This document shows positions 31,190-42,424 of a DNA stretch of 64,000 bases, in pieces. Both the position numbers and the translations under genes were made by a program. Location: contig JBBCBC010000021.1 in NCBI GenBank assembly GCA_037126765.1, positions 23,329,434 to 23,393,433 of the forward strand. The letters are read 5' to 3'. This DNA comes from Stenogyne calaminthoides. Taxonomy: Eukaryota > Streptophyta > Magnoliopsida > Lamiales > Lamiaceae. Numbering within the stretch: position 1 is the stretch's first letter; the number at the start of each line of letters is the position of its first letter. The notes beneath the pieces are model-generated. The model did no database searches. It was not told the DNA's origin and saw only the letters and a program-made list of their open reading frames with translations.

Positions 31190-33894
31190 TACGGGACATT
31201 GATGGAAATTCTCTATACAATTAACTGTGCACACCACTCATGAAATGCATCCTATAACACATCAACTATTTTCGACAAAAGAAAGAGTGAACGAAATACT
31301 TCTTTGGCATCTAAGATTAGGTCATATAAATCCAAAGAGGATCCAAAGGTTGGTGAAAGATGGTTCACTGGAGCGTCTCCAAGTTGAACAAATCCCAACC
31401 TGCGAATCATGTTTGGAGGGTAATATGACCAAGAGGGCATTTGGAGCCAAGGGGAATAGGGCCAAAGAAGTGTTAGAGATCGTTCACACAGATGTATGTG
31501 GTCCAATGTCAACCAAAGCAAGAGGAGGTTATGAGTAATTTTATTGATGATTACTCAAGGTACATTATCCTTATGAAGCATGAATATGAGACCTTTGAAA
31601 AATTCTAAGAATTTAAGGCTCAAACAGAGAATCATAGGGAAAAAACGTATCAAGTCTCTACGATCTGATCGTGGAGGCGAATACCTCAGCGATGAGTTTA
31701 TGAGCTGCTTATCTGATGAAGGGATTGTATCCCAACTCATTGCACCCGGAACCCCTCAATAAAACGGAGTAACAGAGCGAAGAAACATAATTCTTTTGGA
31801 AATGGTTAGATCAATGATGAGTTATGAGGATCTTACCGAGTCGTTCTGGGGTCATGCTTTGGAAACAGTTACTTACATTCTGAACTTGGTGCTATCCAAA
31901 TCGGTTCCCAAAACTCCTAAAGAATTGTGGACCGGGCGCAAGCCTAGTATGAGACACATAAGAATTTGGGGGTGTCCGGCCTACGTGTTGGACAAGGAAG
32001 CTGGAAAATTGAATCCTCGATCAGAATTAAGGCTGTTTGTAGGATACCCCGAGGGAACAAAAGGGTGTATGTTCTATAGTCCCGAAGATCAAAAGGTGGT
32101 CATCAGCACCCACTTTAGATTTTTGGAAGAAGACTATATGAACTAAAGAAAGTGAGATTACCTTAAATGAGCTTAGAGGGCAAACCTCAGTGCCAACTGT
32201 ACTAGATGATATACCAAACGATACGCTTTCACAACTGGAGCCTCGTCGTAGTGGGAGGGTTGTTAGACAACCCGAGAGATTCATGGGAATAGGAGAGTCC
32301 TCGGACTTGATTCTCGAACAAGACAAATCAGACCCATGGACATATGACGAGGCGCTCCGAGATAAGGATGCAGATTCTTGGCAAACAACAATGAAAGCCG
32401 AAATGGGTTCTATGTTTCATAATAGAGTGTGGGAGCTAGTCGAACCACTTAATGGGGTAAAACCCATTGGATGCAAGTGGGTATATAAGAGGAAAAGAGG
32501 ACCGGATGGGAAGGTTGAAACCTTTAAAGTAAGACTAGTGGCGAAAGGTTATATTCAGAAAGAAGGGATCGATTATGAGGAAAAAATTTTGCCCGTAGCC
32601 ATGCTTAAGTCCATCCGTATTCTCTTATCGATTGCTGTGCATTTCGACTTTGAAATGTGGCAAATGGATGTCAAGACAGTTTTTCTTAACGAAAGTCTTG
32701 ATGAAGAGATCTATTTGCAACAACCCCGAGGTTTCATTGAAACAGGCCAAGAATATCTTGTTTGTAAGCTCAAGAAGTCCATTTACGGACTCAAACAGGC
32801 ATCCAGAGCTTGGAACTAATGTTTTGATCATGTTATAAAGTCTTATGGGTTTGATCAAAACAAGTTATGAAAGTTGTGTGTATAAAAAGCGTGTCGGAAC
32901 TGCATTGGTATTCTTAGTACTATACGTAGATGACATTCTGATCATCGGGGATGATGTGAAGGTATTATCAGATGTAAGGGCATGGCTTTCAAAATAGTTT
33001 GATATGAAAGACTTAGGGAAAATCGGACACATCCTTGGGATCAAGATCACTCGAGATCGCAAGAAAAGGATGATCGGGTTATCGCAAGTTTCATACATAG
33101 ACACTGTCTTGAAATGATTCAGCATGCAAGATTCCAAGAAAGGCTTAGTACCTTTGAGACTTGGAATCCATCTATCCAAGAAAATGTTCCCAAAGACACA
33201 AAAGGAGATAGATGACATGAAAGGCATTCCTTGTGCTTCGGCTGTCGGAAACCTTATGTATGCAGTGCTGTGTACGAGACCGGATATCTGCTTTGCCGTA
33301 GGCATGGTAGCAAGATATCAAAGTAACCCAGGGAAAGAGCATTGGATGACAGTTAAAAACATTCTGAAGTATCTGAAAAGAACTCGGGATAGAATGTTGA
33401 TTTATCAGTCAGATACTCCAATCCCCATCGGCTACACGGACTCGGATTTCCAATCAGATTTAAATTCTAGTAATTATCTGCCTCAGTTAGTGTGTTTCCA
33501 TTTGGGAAGTGTAGCCATGAAATGGACGAGTGTGAAGCAGAAATGCATCACTGACTCAACCATGGAAGTCGGGTAAGTATCTGCTTGTGAAGCAGTGAAA
33601 GAACCGATTGGGCTCTAGATCTTCTTAGTGGACTTGGATGGTGTTCTGAATTTGTCTAACAATATATGCTAAGGGCAGTTGCAAATTCAAGAGAACCAAG
33701 AGTCCACGAGTCAAACAAGCACACTAAAGGAAAGACATCTTATACGAGAAATCGTTAAGAGAGGAGATATAGATGTGGCAAAGATAGCATCTGAGGACAA
33801 CCTAGCAGATCCATTCACAAAGAGTCTGCCTCTGAATACATTCGAGAGACATGTGGAAGAAATGGGTGTCAAGACTGTTGCCAATCTGCTTTGA
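31190..33894 (+). pseudogene. copia B pol: integrase, reverse transcriptase, RNase H, degenerate
   Basis: GAG-pre-integrase (LLWHLRLGHIN, PTCESCLEGNMTKRAF) opens at about 31290, followed by the integrase core (VHTDVCGPMS, RSDRGGEYLSDEF, GVTERRN) with breaks at 31535 and 31760. Then RT: KPIGCKWVYKRKRGPDGKVE, LVAKGYIQKEGIDYEE, WQMDVKTVFLN, and LYVDDILII at about 32921-32950, with stops at 32817 and 32997. RNase H follows: GNLMYAVLCTRPDI, IPIGYTDSDFQSD and AEDNLADP-like ASEDNLADPFTKSLP, ending near 33894. The YVDD catalytic box is intact, but at least six stops or shifts make it a pseudogene. Lineage is Tork-like by eye. Confidence 0.92.
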
Positions 33895-34004
33895 GTATAA
33901 GTGGGAGAAATTATTAGGTTCGTGTAGGTGACATTAGATGTCACGGACTAAGCGAGACATGTTGTAGTATACTTAAAAGCAGACTTTGAGTATAAGTGGG
34001 AAAT

Positions 34005-35950
34005 TGTTGGGATTATACTGAAAAGTATGCTTTTACTTTGTATAATCGAAACTGAATTTTCAGACTTATTTACTGAAATAAATTGTTTATCACTGATGCT
34101 TTAAATATGATTGAATGTTACATATATTTACTGCATAACTATTCAATAATTCGTACGTGTTACATTGTAGTTAATTTAGTGATACCAGATCACAGAAGAT
34201 TAAATTAACAGTCCCTTGTAACTAAAAGTACGCCATTCACGACCTAGATGGAAATGAACAACCCATCACGAAAGGTTGAGGTGTAAGGCTCAGATTGGTT
34301 TGTCTTGACCAAGAGATTACACTAGTGCATGACTGATGCACTGAATAGGACCTACAGGAGGATATATTCTTCAGAACTGAACAAGGAAGAATTAGACCTC
34401 AGTGGTTCGTTATTTCTTAATCTTCGTTTCTTAAATAGGATCATGTGGGATTGGTAACTATTGCTTTGACTTATCATGGGTAGCGAATCAATGAGATTCA
34501 ATACTTTTTATCCTGGGCAATATTATTGGTCACATGTGATTGCTAAGATTTAATACGAAGAATCGTGTGCAAGTACGCTTGTTCGATTTGCCCCCTTGGG
34601 AGGTTCCTAACCTTTATCATACCAAATCTTGCAAGTGAAATTAGTTTCCGGTATGGATAATAATGTTGAACCGTTCCTTGACCAAGGATAAAAGATATTA
34701 ATTAATGGAAAGCTATTTCAGTGGCTTGAATTAATTAATGGGCTAGATAATCTTAAACACGGGAAATAATGACTGGGAGCCATATTGACTGTAATATGGG
34801 TTAAGATGGATAGTGCAATATTAATTATGTAGTGGGATTAATTAATATTTATGGGCTTGAATAATATTGTGGCTCAATATTAGATATTCAAGGTCCATTA
34901 AAAGGTTCAATCTTAATTCTCCTAAAGGCCCCCTGAGTAGCCCAACATATAGTCCAATAACTTAATAAGGTGATTAAAATAAAATAAATATTGTTGCTTA
35001 ATTTTTCCTAATATTTCGAAAATTATGGATAAAGTTGGGAGAAAGATTTTCTTTGAATTTTGTTATGGAATGAAGATATGTATTTTTGGAATACAAGATT
35101 ATCTCATTAAATTCAAGAAATCTCCCACTTGGTTATTCATAGTGATATTTTCGAAAATTTTGAAATATAGTGGGCAAAAAAGATTTTCTTGATTTTCTTG
35201 AAAAGATATTATGGAAGATATGTATTTCTTGAAATACAAGAATATCTCATAAATTCAAGAAGATCTAAATCTTGGAATCTTGCACATAAATTTCAAAAAT
35301 TCAATAATAATAGAGAAGGTGGGATTTTTGTGGAATATTATAATTATGGAAAAAAGAATATAGGAGATATATTCAAGATTTCTTGGAGATCAAGAAAAGG
35401 TTTTCCCACATTATTTTATCACTAAATTTTCGTCCCCCTCTCCTCTATAAATAGGGGATGAATGGTTCATTCCCCGTGACACACGAAAATTGGTTTTTCG
35501 GAAAAATATCAGCGTCGATAAAATATCAAATATTTTGTAACTTCGACAAATTGTATTTTTTTGAAAAACGACAATTGTGGGTAGTGTACAATTCCATGTG
35601 CTGGAAAAATTAGTAAATCCACAAAGGTGGTGCAACATATTTTATTTTCCTTTTGTTAAATCGTTCACAAGAATCCTTCCACCGGATAGTCGAACGAGGA
35701 CTAAGGGAATACTTGGGAAGTCCTTTCGGTTAGTCTAATCAGCCATACCGTTGCCATCCCAAGAGGTACGTTCACGTAAACTCATAGAATTCCGCATGCG
35801 TAGGTTTTACGTGAATTATTATATGCATGATATGTTGTTGGATTATTATTTGAATTAATATAGGATTAATTCATGCTAGTAATAATTAAAGAATTAAATT
35901 TGTATTTAAATATTCACCCCGAATAGATCTGTGCAACTTATTCCCCAACA
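34005..35950 (+). repeat. 3' LTR of copia B
   Basis: 1,946 bp, ends TGTTGGGATT...CCCCAACA, nearly the same as the 5' LTR. It is preceded by AAGTGGGAAAT. The region 33895-34004 is the short 3' non-coding part and contains a duplicated GACTTTGAGTATAAGTGGGA-like phrase. Confidence 0.96.
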
Positions 35951-35955
35951 GACTC

Positions 35956-38781
35956 TGCATCGACTTCACCGATCTCAATGGTGCCTGCCCAAAAGATTTC
36001 TTTCCGATGCCACACATCGACCACCTGATAGACAACACGGTGGGCCACGAGATGCTGTCATTCATGGATGCCTTCGCAGGTTATCACCAGATAACCATGA
36101 ATGAATCAGATCGACAACACACCTTCTTCTTAACAGAGAAAAGCCTATATTGCTGGAAGAGAATACCCTTCGGCCTAAAAATTGCCGGGGCCACGTACCA
36201 AAGACTAGTCAACCACATGTTCGCCGACCTCATTAGGAAGTCGGTGGAAGTCTACGTGGACGATATAGTCGTCAAGAGCCTGAAGTCGAAAGATCATCTC
36301 ACACACCTGGCCCAAACCTTCGACATCTTAAGGAAGTTCAACATGCGACTCAATCCCAAGAAATGCAACTTCGGGGTCAGGTCGGGAAAGTTCTTAGGAC
36401 ACCTGGTCAGCAAGAGCGGGATAGAGGCAAATCCAGCCAAAGTGAAGGCCATCTTGGACATGGGGGCACCTCGAAACATAAAGGAAGTACAAAAGGTCAC
36501 AGGATGCCTGGCCGCACTGAACAGATTCATCTCCCGAATGGGGGACAACTGCAAGCCAATGTTCGACACAATTCGGAAGAAATCAAGGTTCGAGTGGAAG
36601 CCTGAGAGTCAGGAAGCCCTAGACAAAATCAAGGCTTATCTAGCAAACATAAGCATCCTGTCAAAATCGGTACCAGGGGAGAAGCTCTTCCTATACCTAG
36701 CGGCCTCGGAAACTGCTTTAAGTGCAGTACTTGTTCGGGAAGAAGAAAGGAACAAATTCCCCATCTACTTCGTTAGCCAAACGCTGAACGAAATGGAGCA
36801 ACGGTACCCGGCGCTAGAAAGATTGGCATACGCGCTAGTGATGAGCGTAAGGAAGCTGAGGCCTTATTTCTTCGACCACCAAGTCGAAGTTCGCACGTCC
36901 ATACCCCTAAGAAATGTGCTTCACCGACCTGACACAACAGGGCGGTGCCTGAAATGGGAAATCGAGGTCTGACAATACGGGGTAACATGTGCACCCCGAC
37001 CAGCCATCAAAGCCCAGGCACTAGCCGATTTCATCGTCGAGCTCACATTTTCCTCCGAGGTCGGATCCTCGAGCTGCCCACCATGGGAACTGTACGTGGA
37101 AGGATCGGCAACCCCCCATAAATCAGGAGCCGGGATCATTTTAATAAGTCCAGAAGGTTTCTCATTCCAGAATGCCATTACCTTCAATTTCCCAGCAACA
37201 AACAATGAGGTGAATACGAGGCACTTATCAGCGGCCTGGAAATGTCCACGGCCATGGGCATCAGAAGGCTACAAGTGCACACCGACTCTCAACTTGTAGC
37301 TTGTCAGGTGGCAGGGGTATACGAGGCGCGGGACGATAGAATGGCAGCCTACCAAGAGGTAGTCAAGTAATTATGTCAAAAATTTGACCAGATCCACGTG
37401 AAACTGATTCCAAGGGACCAAAATTCTCGAGCCGATGCCTTGGCTCGACTAGCGATGTTGGAGGGACCCGCGGAGATGAAGGATGTCACCATCACGACAC
37501 TCCCCCAACCATCCACCGGCCGCACGAAGATCGCGGCCTTAGAAACCACCGCACCGAGCTGGATGACACCAATCATGGAATACCTAACAAACGACATCTT
37601 ACCGACGGACAGGGTCCAAGCCCGACAACTACAGCTACAAGTGGAACGATACACAATAATCAGCAATGAACTGTACAAGCGGGGTTTCAGCGTGCCCCTA
37701 CTCAGATGTATCACACCCGAACAAGGACAGGTCATCCTACGAGAAATACACAAGGGAACATGCAGAAACCACCAGGGGGGACAGTCTTTAGCTCACAAAG
37801 CTATAAGGCAAGGATATTTTTGGCCGACACTATGGGCCGATGCAATCGTCTTCACCAAAAAATGCCACAAATGTCAAATTTACACACCTTCCATTAAGGT
37901 CGCCCCGGAAGAACTCACAAGCATTCTCAGCCCTTGGCCCTTTGGAAAGTGGGGGATAGACATCATCGGACCACTCCCAACAGCCCCAGGCTCAGTCAAA
38001 TACGCCTTATTAGCGGTGGATTACTTCACAAAATGGGCTGAGGCTGAAGCTCTGGCAACCATAGACCAAGATCATGTCATCAGATTCATATGGCGAAACA
38101 TCATCTGCAGGTTCGGACTACCTCAAGCCATAATTTCTGACAACGGGAAGCAATTCGATGGCCTCAAGATCGACACTTTCTTCAAGAAATGGAATATCAC
38201 GAAGCTCTCCTCAACCCCATACCACCCCCAGTCAAACGGTCAAGTCAAGATCGTGAACAAAATTATTAACCACACGCTCAACGCCAAGATTGAGGGAGGG
38301 AAAGGGAAATGGGCCAGTGAGCTTCCAGATGTTTTGTGGTCGTATAGGACGACCTGCCGAAGCTCAACGGGAGAAACGCCATACTCAATGGCCTTCGGAA
38401 CCGAGGCAGTCATACCCTCCGAAATTGACTTCCCCAGCCTCCGCACAAGCCAGGTCGCGTTTGAACACAATAACGAGGCCTCAACCAGGAACTTGGATCT
38501 GCTTGAGGAGAAACGCCTAGATGCCAACATGAGAAGTGAGAGGCTTAAGCAGCAATCGGAAAAATATTATAACTCCAAAGTACGACTTCGGCAATTTAAA
38601 GAGGGCGACTTGGTGCTAAAGAAAATTCTAAGCGAATCGAAGGGAGTTTTTGGCCCAAATTGGGAGGGCCCTTTTAAAGTCACAAGGATCCTATCCAACG
38701 GGGCATACTAGCTCGAACGACCTGAAGGCATCAGAGCCCAATACCTATGGAACGAGACCCACTTGAAGAAGTATTATCAGT
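35956..38781 (+). pseudogene. gypsy B pol: RT, RNase H, second RNase H-like domain, integrase
   Basis: Continuation of RT after copia B: DFTDLNGACPKDFFPMP, GYHQITMNESD and YVDDIVVKS (YVDD at 36253-36264). RNase H follows (LYLAASETALSAVLVREE; RYPALERLAYALVMSVRKLR) with TGA at 36970 where Ser is likely. A second, archaeal-type RNase H-like domain begins WELYVEGSATPHKSGAG (about 37087) and is frameshifted near 37215; the double RNase H is typical of Tat. Integrase has the HKCQIY zinc part, WGIDIIGPLPTAPGS, ISDNGKQFDGL and PYHPQSNGQVKIVNKII, where the catalytic Glu is replaced by Lys (AAG at 38247-38249). A stop at 38709 precedes the normal end LKKYYQ at about 38781. Confidence 0.95.
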
Positions 38782-39186
38782 AGGTCCACACCCTTGTAAT
38801 CAATTTTCACCAATAAATATCAATGACATTTTTATTCCATCCATGATTCTTGTGTAAAAAACCAAAGGGACCGTGTATAAAAAACACGAGCTACCCGAGT
38901 TATGACTTTCGACATACTGAAGGGAAGATCGCCACCTCATGAGGAGCGACCTTCCCCGACTTTGTAAGACGACTAAAGCGTTGTCCGAAATAAAGTCGCA
39001 TCAAAGTAAGATGACAAGGACTAATAAGCAAATAAAGTCGCATAAGGAAATCGAGTCAACACATTAGAAGGAAAAGGAAAGGAGTTTCATTAATATAAAA
39101 GAACCCGGAGGCCGGGGTACAGAAATGACCCGGAGGTCGTTACAAAGGAAGCGCAAAAAGAGAATTAAAAGAGATACATCAAAACA
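38782..39186. other. gypsy B spacer between pol and antisense ORF
   Basis: No coding sequence is seen on the plus strand. Read on the minus strand it would be the 3' untranslated region of the antisense ORF. It has a direct repeat of GACCCGGAGGTCGTTAC/GAACCCGGAGGCCGGGG around 39100-39140. Confidence 0.5.
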
Positions 39187-41683
39187 CCACCCTCAGTTCC
39201 CCGCCGCGATGTCATCAAGCCGCCCTTCACCCTCACCGCCTGCGACCGCCAGTGAAACAGAGTCAAGGGCCGGCGCACCCTCCGGGTCAGGGGCAGGACG
39301 CACAATCCGCTCTGGGTTGGGGAAGATGGACAGGTCAACACCCATGTCCTCCAAGTCCTTAATCTCCAGAAGGACGGTGGGGGCAGGAGGGTTGTCACGA
39401 ACGTACTCGGCCAGCTGAGCAACCAAAGGACTGAGGTCGCCAGTCGGGTTGGCCTTTTGGAAGACTCGGATGGCACCAACGTAGGCCATCACATACGCAA
39501 AGTTTGCGTTCAGCTCCTCAGTTCTTTTGAACTGATCTTCCTTGGCAGCCAATACCCTGCTGGCCTCAGCCAGCTCCCTCTCTAGCCGCGTCATGCTGGC
39601 CTTCTCTGTCGCCAAGTGGCCCTCGACCTTGGCTAAGCGACCTTCTCTGATCCAAAAGTCGCGGCCAACTTCATTTTTGAATTCTCTAGCCTTACGGGTT
39701 TGATTGGCGGTGAAAGCGACTTGCGATCCCTAACAACTGGGCCTTCCTCAGCTCTTGTAGCTCCGCCTACAGTTGCCCACAAGTCTTCTCGAGATAAAGA
39801 ACAACTTTTTGGGATTGGGCGAGGGCCGAGTATAAATTACCCGACACGTCTTGGCGGCGGGCACTGTCATGGTCCGACCTCGTCCAACCCCTGAAAAGAT
39901 TCTCCAGGCCCCGTCGGAGGTAGGCGGGCCAGCCCTCGGGAAGCCTGTCGGGGACAACGTTGCCCGACCTTAGGAAGATCAATGCCTCAGGTGCATATCT
40001 GTGTGGAGTAAGCTCCGGGCTGCGGGAAACACAGAAAGTTAGCAATGTATCATACGGAGGAAATGAGAACGATGAAAGTCGCGACTCACTCTTTCAGGCG
40101 GTCGGCGTCCCAGCCTATCCAAGAGTCATCCTCGGGTAGGCGGACTTCCGAGACGGCGGGGGCCGATTGTGAAGCCGGGCGAGAATGCGATCTCCGGGGG
40201 TTGTCTTGAGAGCCGTGGGGCCCCTCCTCCTCGCCCTTCCGGAATGGGCTCCCGAAACTGGGCCGGAGCCATCCCCTTTGATTTTCTTTTGCCTTTGTCT
40301 TCGGCAGAAAGGTCGGAGTGGGCCAAGCTTGGAGGAGGGGCACTTGCGACCTCAACGTGCTTTAGTTGCCCTAAGATCGACTTCTTACGAGTGGCCATTA
40401 CCAAAGCAGATGGTTGGCGCTGATAGATCGGGATGTCGGGGACTGCACAAATAAAAGTGAATGGACTCAGATCAAGAGATCGCACGGTACGGAAGTATTA
40501 ACAGCAAAGACTTACAAGGGATATTGAGATGACGTGGATATGTGTAAAGCCCGGCTTTGAGTCAGTCGAGCTCGGTGTTCAGAGCATTAACATCTCACCA
40601 ACTCGGGGGGTATCGCAAACGGTATTGAAGGCCTCCAGAAAGTCCCAATACAGGTCGACAGTCTGAGGAGCGAACACTGCAAAAAGAAATGAGAATTAGA
40701 TTAGTACTGCAGTGGAAGGCAAAGAAGATAAAGTTTACCATGTTCCACTCGGCGAGTATAGTCCGTGGGAACACGGATAGGTAGGGTACTCGACGGGTTC
40801 GTGAATTCCCAGGCACCCCCAACAACCACCACTTCTGGTGCCATCCGTTGACTTTGTTCGGGATCCCACTGACGAGCTCCCGACCCTTGCGAAGTCGCAC
40901 GACGTTATACCCACCGGCCTGCGCGATGGGGGTCATCACATAGGCGATCTGGCCAGGATTCAGAAGCCGATCCATCCCTGCCTGACCCAGTATGGTCATG
41001 GTGGAGATGATGTAGCTCCAACCATTTGGGGTAATCTGGGTGAGACTTTGGTTCCAAGCCGCTAATAGATGAGAGATGGCCGGGTGGAGAGGAAAGCGGA
41101 TCCCCACCTCCATGGTGTGCTCGTTGACCGCAATCATCCCGGGAGGCGGCTGGTCGGCACTTTCATCAGAAGACGCCCCATAGAAATGCACATCTCGGGG
41201 CACTTTGTATAACCTGCGAAGGCCCCGCACATACCCGTCGGAGAGGTTTGACCTATACTTTGTGAGATCGGACGCCATGAAGTCCGACTTGACTGACTTC
41301 CAATATCGAAGCTTAGGTCGCTTATAGGGAGCCTCAGCTGTGTAAGAGGAGTAGTCGAAGACCCGCCTGTAATCTCCATAATCCCGAGCCAAGGCAGAAG
41401 GACCCGCGGGGCGTCCTCGCTCCAACGCAGCGGAACGGAGAGGGCTAGTCAGCAAAGGAGGGAGATGGGGGATCTCCTCTAACTCCTGGAGAAATTGTTC
41501 ATCCACGATGTCGCCCTTCCGAAGATCCTGTTGTGTGGGCGTTGAAGAGGGGCCCCCGGCTGAACCACCGACGGGATCGGAGCCGCGGTATCATTGAAGA
41601 TTGTCGATGGCCACATTGTACTCATCATAAGATGATGTGGCCATGGGCTGAGGAGGCGCGGTGGTGGAGTGATCGGAAGCCAT
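39187..41683 (-). pseudogene. Antisense additional ORF of gypsy B, Transposase_28 domain, multi-exon
   Basis: It starts at 41683 (MASDHSTTAPPQPMATSS); TGA at 41593-41591 breaks exon 1. Exon 1 then has DEQFLQELEEIPHLPPLL, PPPGMIAVNEHTMEVGIRFP, HPAISHLLAAWNQSLTQITP and GWSYIISTMTILGQAGM, the Transposase_28 core. A GT/AG intron lies at 40738-40677, and later exons sit at 40676-40600, about 40440-40090 (basic KGKRKSKG, ending DDSWIGWDADRLKE at a GTGAGT donor) and, after a poorly readable part, 39615-39187 (coiled-coil-like RLERELAEASRVLAAKEDQF, ending at TAG). Exon order and two splice sites match the gypsy A copy. Role unknown; such extra ORFs are known from several Tat elements. Confidence 0.85.
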
Positions 41684-41830
41684 ATGACAGAATCAAGAAA
41701 GGAAGGAGAAATGGGGTATTACCTGCACTGAGTTTCGTCGGTGCACCAAAGATCGCCGGGGGGTTTCTTTTTTGCAGAAGACACGGGGGTAAGAACAGTG
41801 AAAGAGGCGGACCCCTAAAACCTTTCTCCC

Positions 41831-41837
41831 TTTTATA
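41831..41837 (-). promoter_or_regulatory. TATA box for the antisense ORF of gypsy B
   Basis: TATAAAA on the minus strand, about 150 bp upstream of the ATG at 41683, in the same relative place as in gypsy A. The remainder of 41684-42168 is the non-coding stretch up to the 3' LTR and includes the polypurine tract. Confidence 0.55.
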
Positions 41838-42154
41838 GGAAAAGGGGGAGGGGCCGAATTGATATAAAAATGAGTTCGAGGCCACCCGGTGCAAAAATAG
41901 ATATCGCGAAGTCGCGCGTGGTCAACATCGTTTCCATCCGATTGGCCCGACGTGCGGTGGATGGTGTCACCAGTCCATCCCTTCATTATGACGTGTCTAT
42001 CACAGTTTGAGGCAATTCAGAGTACCGAGGTGATGGTTCGACTCCCCAAGAATGACGTCCCGCCTAGAGCACATTTCCCAAGTCCGACTTACCATAGGTT
42101 GAATGAGTGGTTGATTCAAGTCGAGCCCGGGGCAAGCACGCGACCTCAACTTGA

Positions 42155-42168
42155 GGGGCAATGTTTGT
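42155..42168 (+). other. Polypurine tract of gypsy B
   Basis: GAGGGGCAATGTT directly before the TG of the 3' LTR, closely like the gypsy A tract. Confidence 0.85.
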
Positions 42169-42424
42169 AATATGGGTTACACCGACTTCGGCTTACGGCT
42201 TATATCAATTTCATGGGCCGGATTTGGCCTACAAAGGATATGCGTAAGTTACGGGCGACTAGAAGAGTCCAGGGAGGTCGCAAGGCGGCTAGAGTTTTGC
42301 CATTCCAGGTCGGAGTCCGATGAGGTCGATGAAGAGATAAATAGGGAAAAGATATAGGCAGTTATGGGCACATATATCGCGGGGCATAAGCAGGGCAACT
42401 AAATCCAGATGCGGAAATCTCGGG
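42169..42424 (+). repeat. gypsy B 3' LTR, first part
   Basis: Matches the first 250 bases of the 5' LTR with few differences and is cut after TCGGG by copia C. The remainder is at 54093-54384. Confidence 0.93.

Larger units (their letters stand above)
26723..35950 (+). mobile_element. Ty1/copia retrotransposon B, nested in the RT of gypsy B
   Basis: A complete 9,228-bp element with 5' LTR 26723-28667 and 3' LTR 34005-35950, exact target duplication GACTC (26718-26722 and 35951-35955), primer-binding site TGGTATCAGAGCC after the 5' LTR and polypurine tract AAGTGGGAAAT before the 3' LTR. The two LTRs differ at only scattered positions by eye, so insertion was fairly recent. Even so, gag and pol carry many stops, so it probably arrived through helper proteins or decayed fast. 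Confidence 0.97.
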
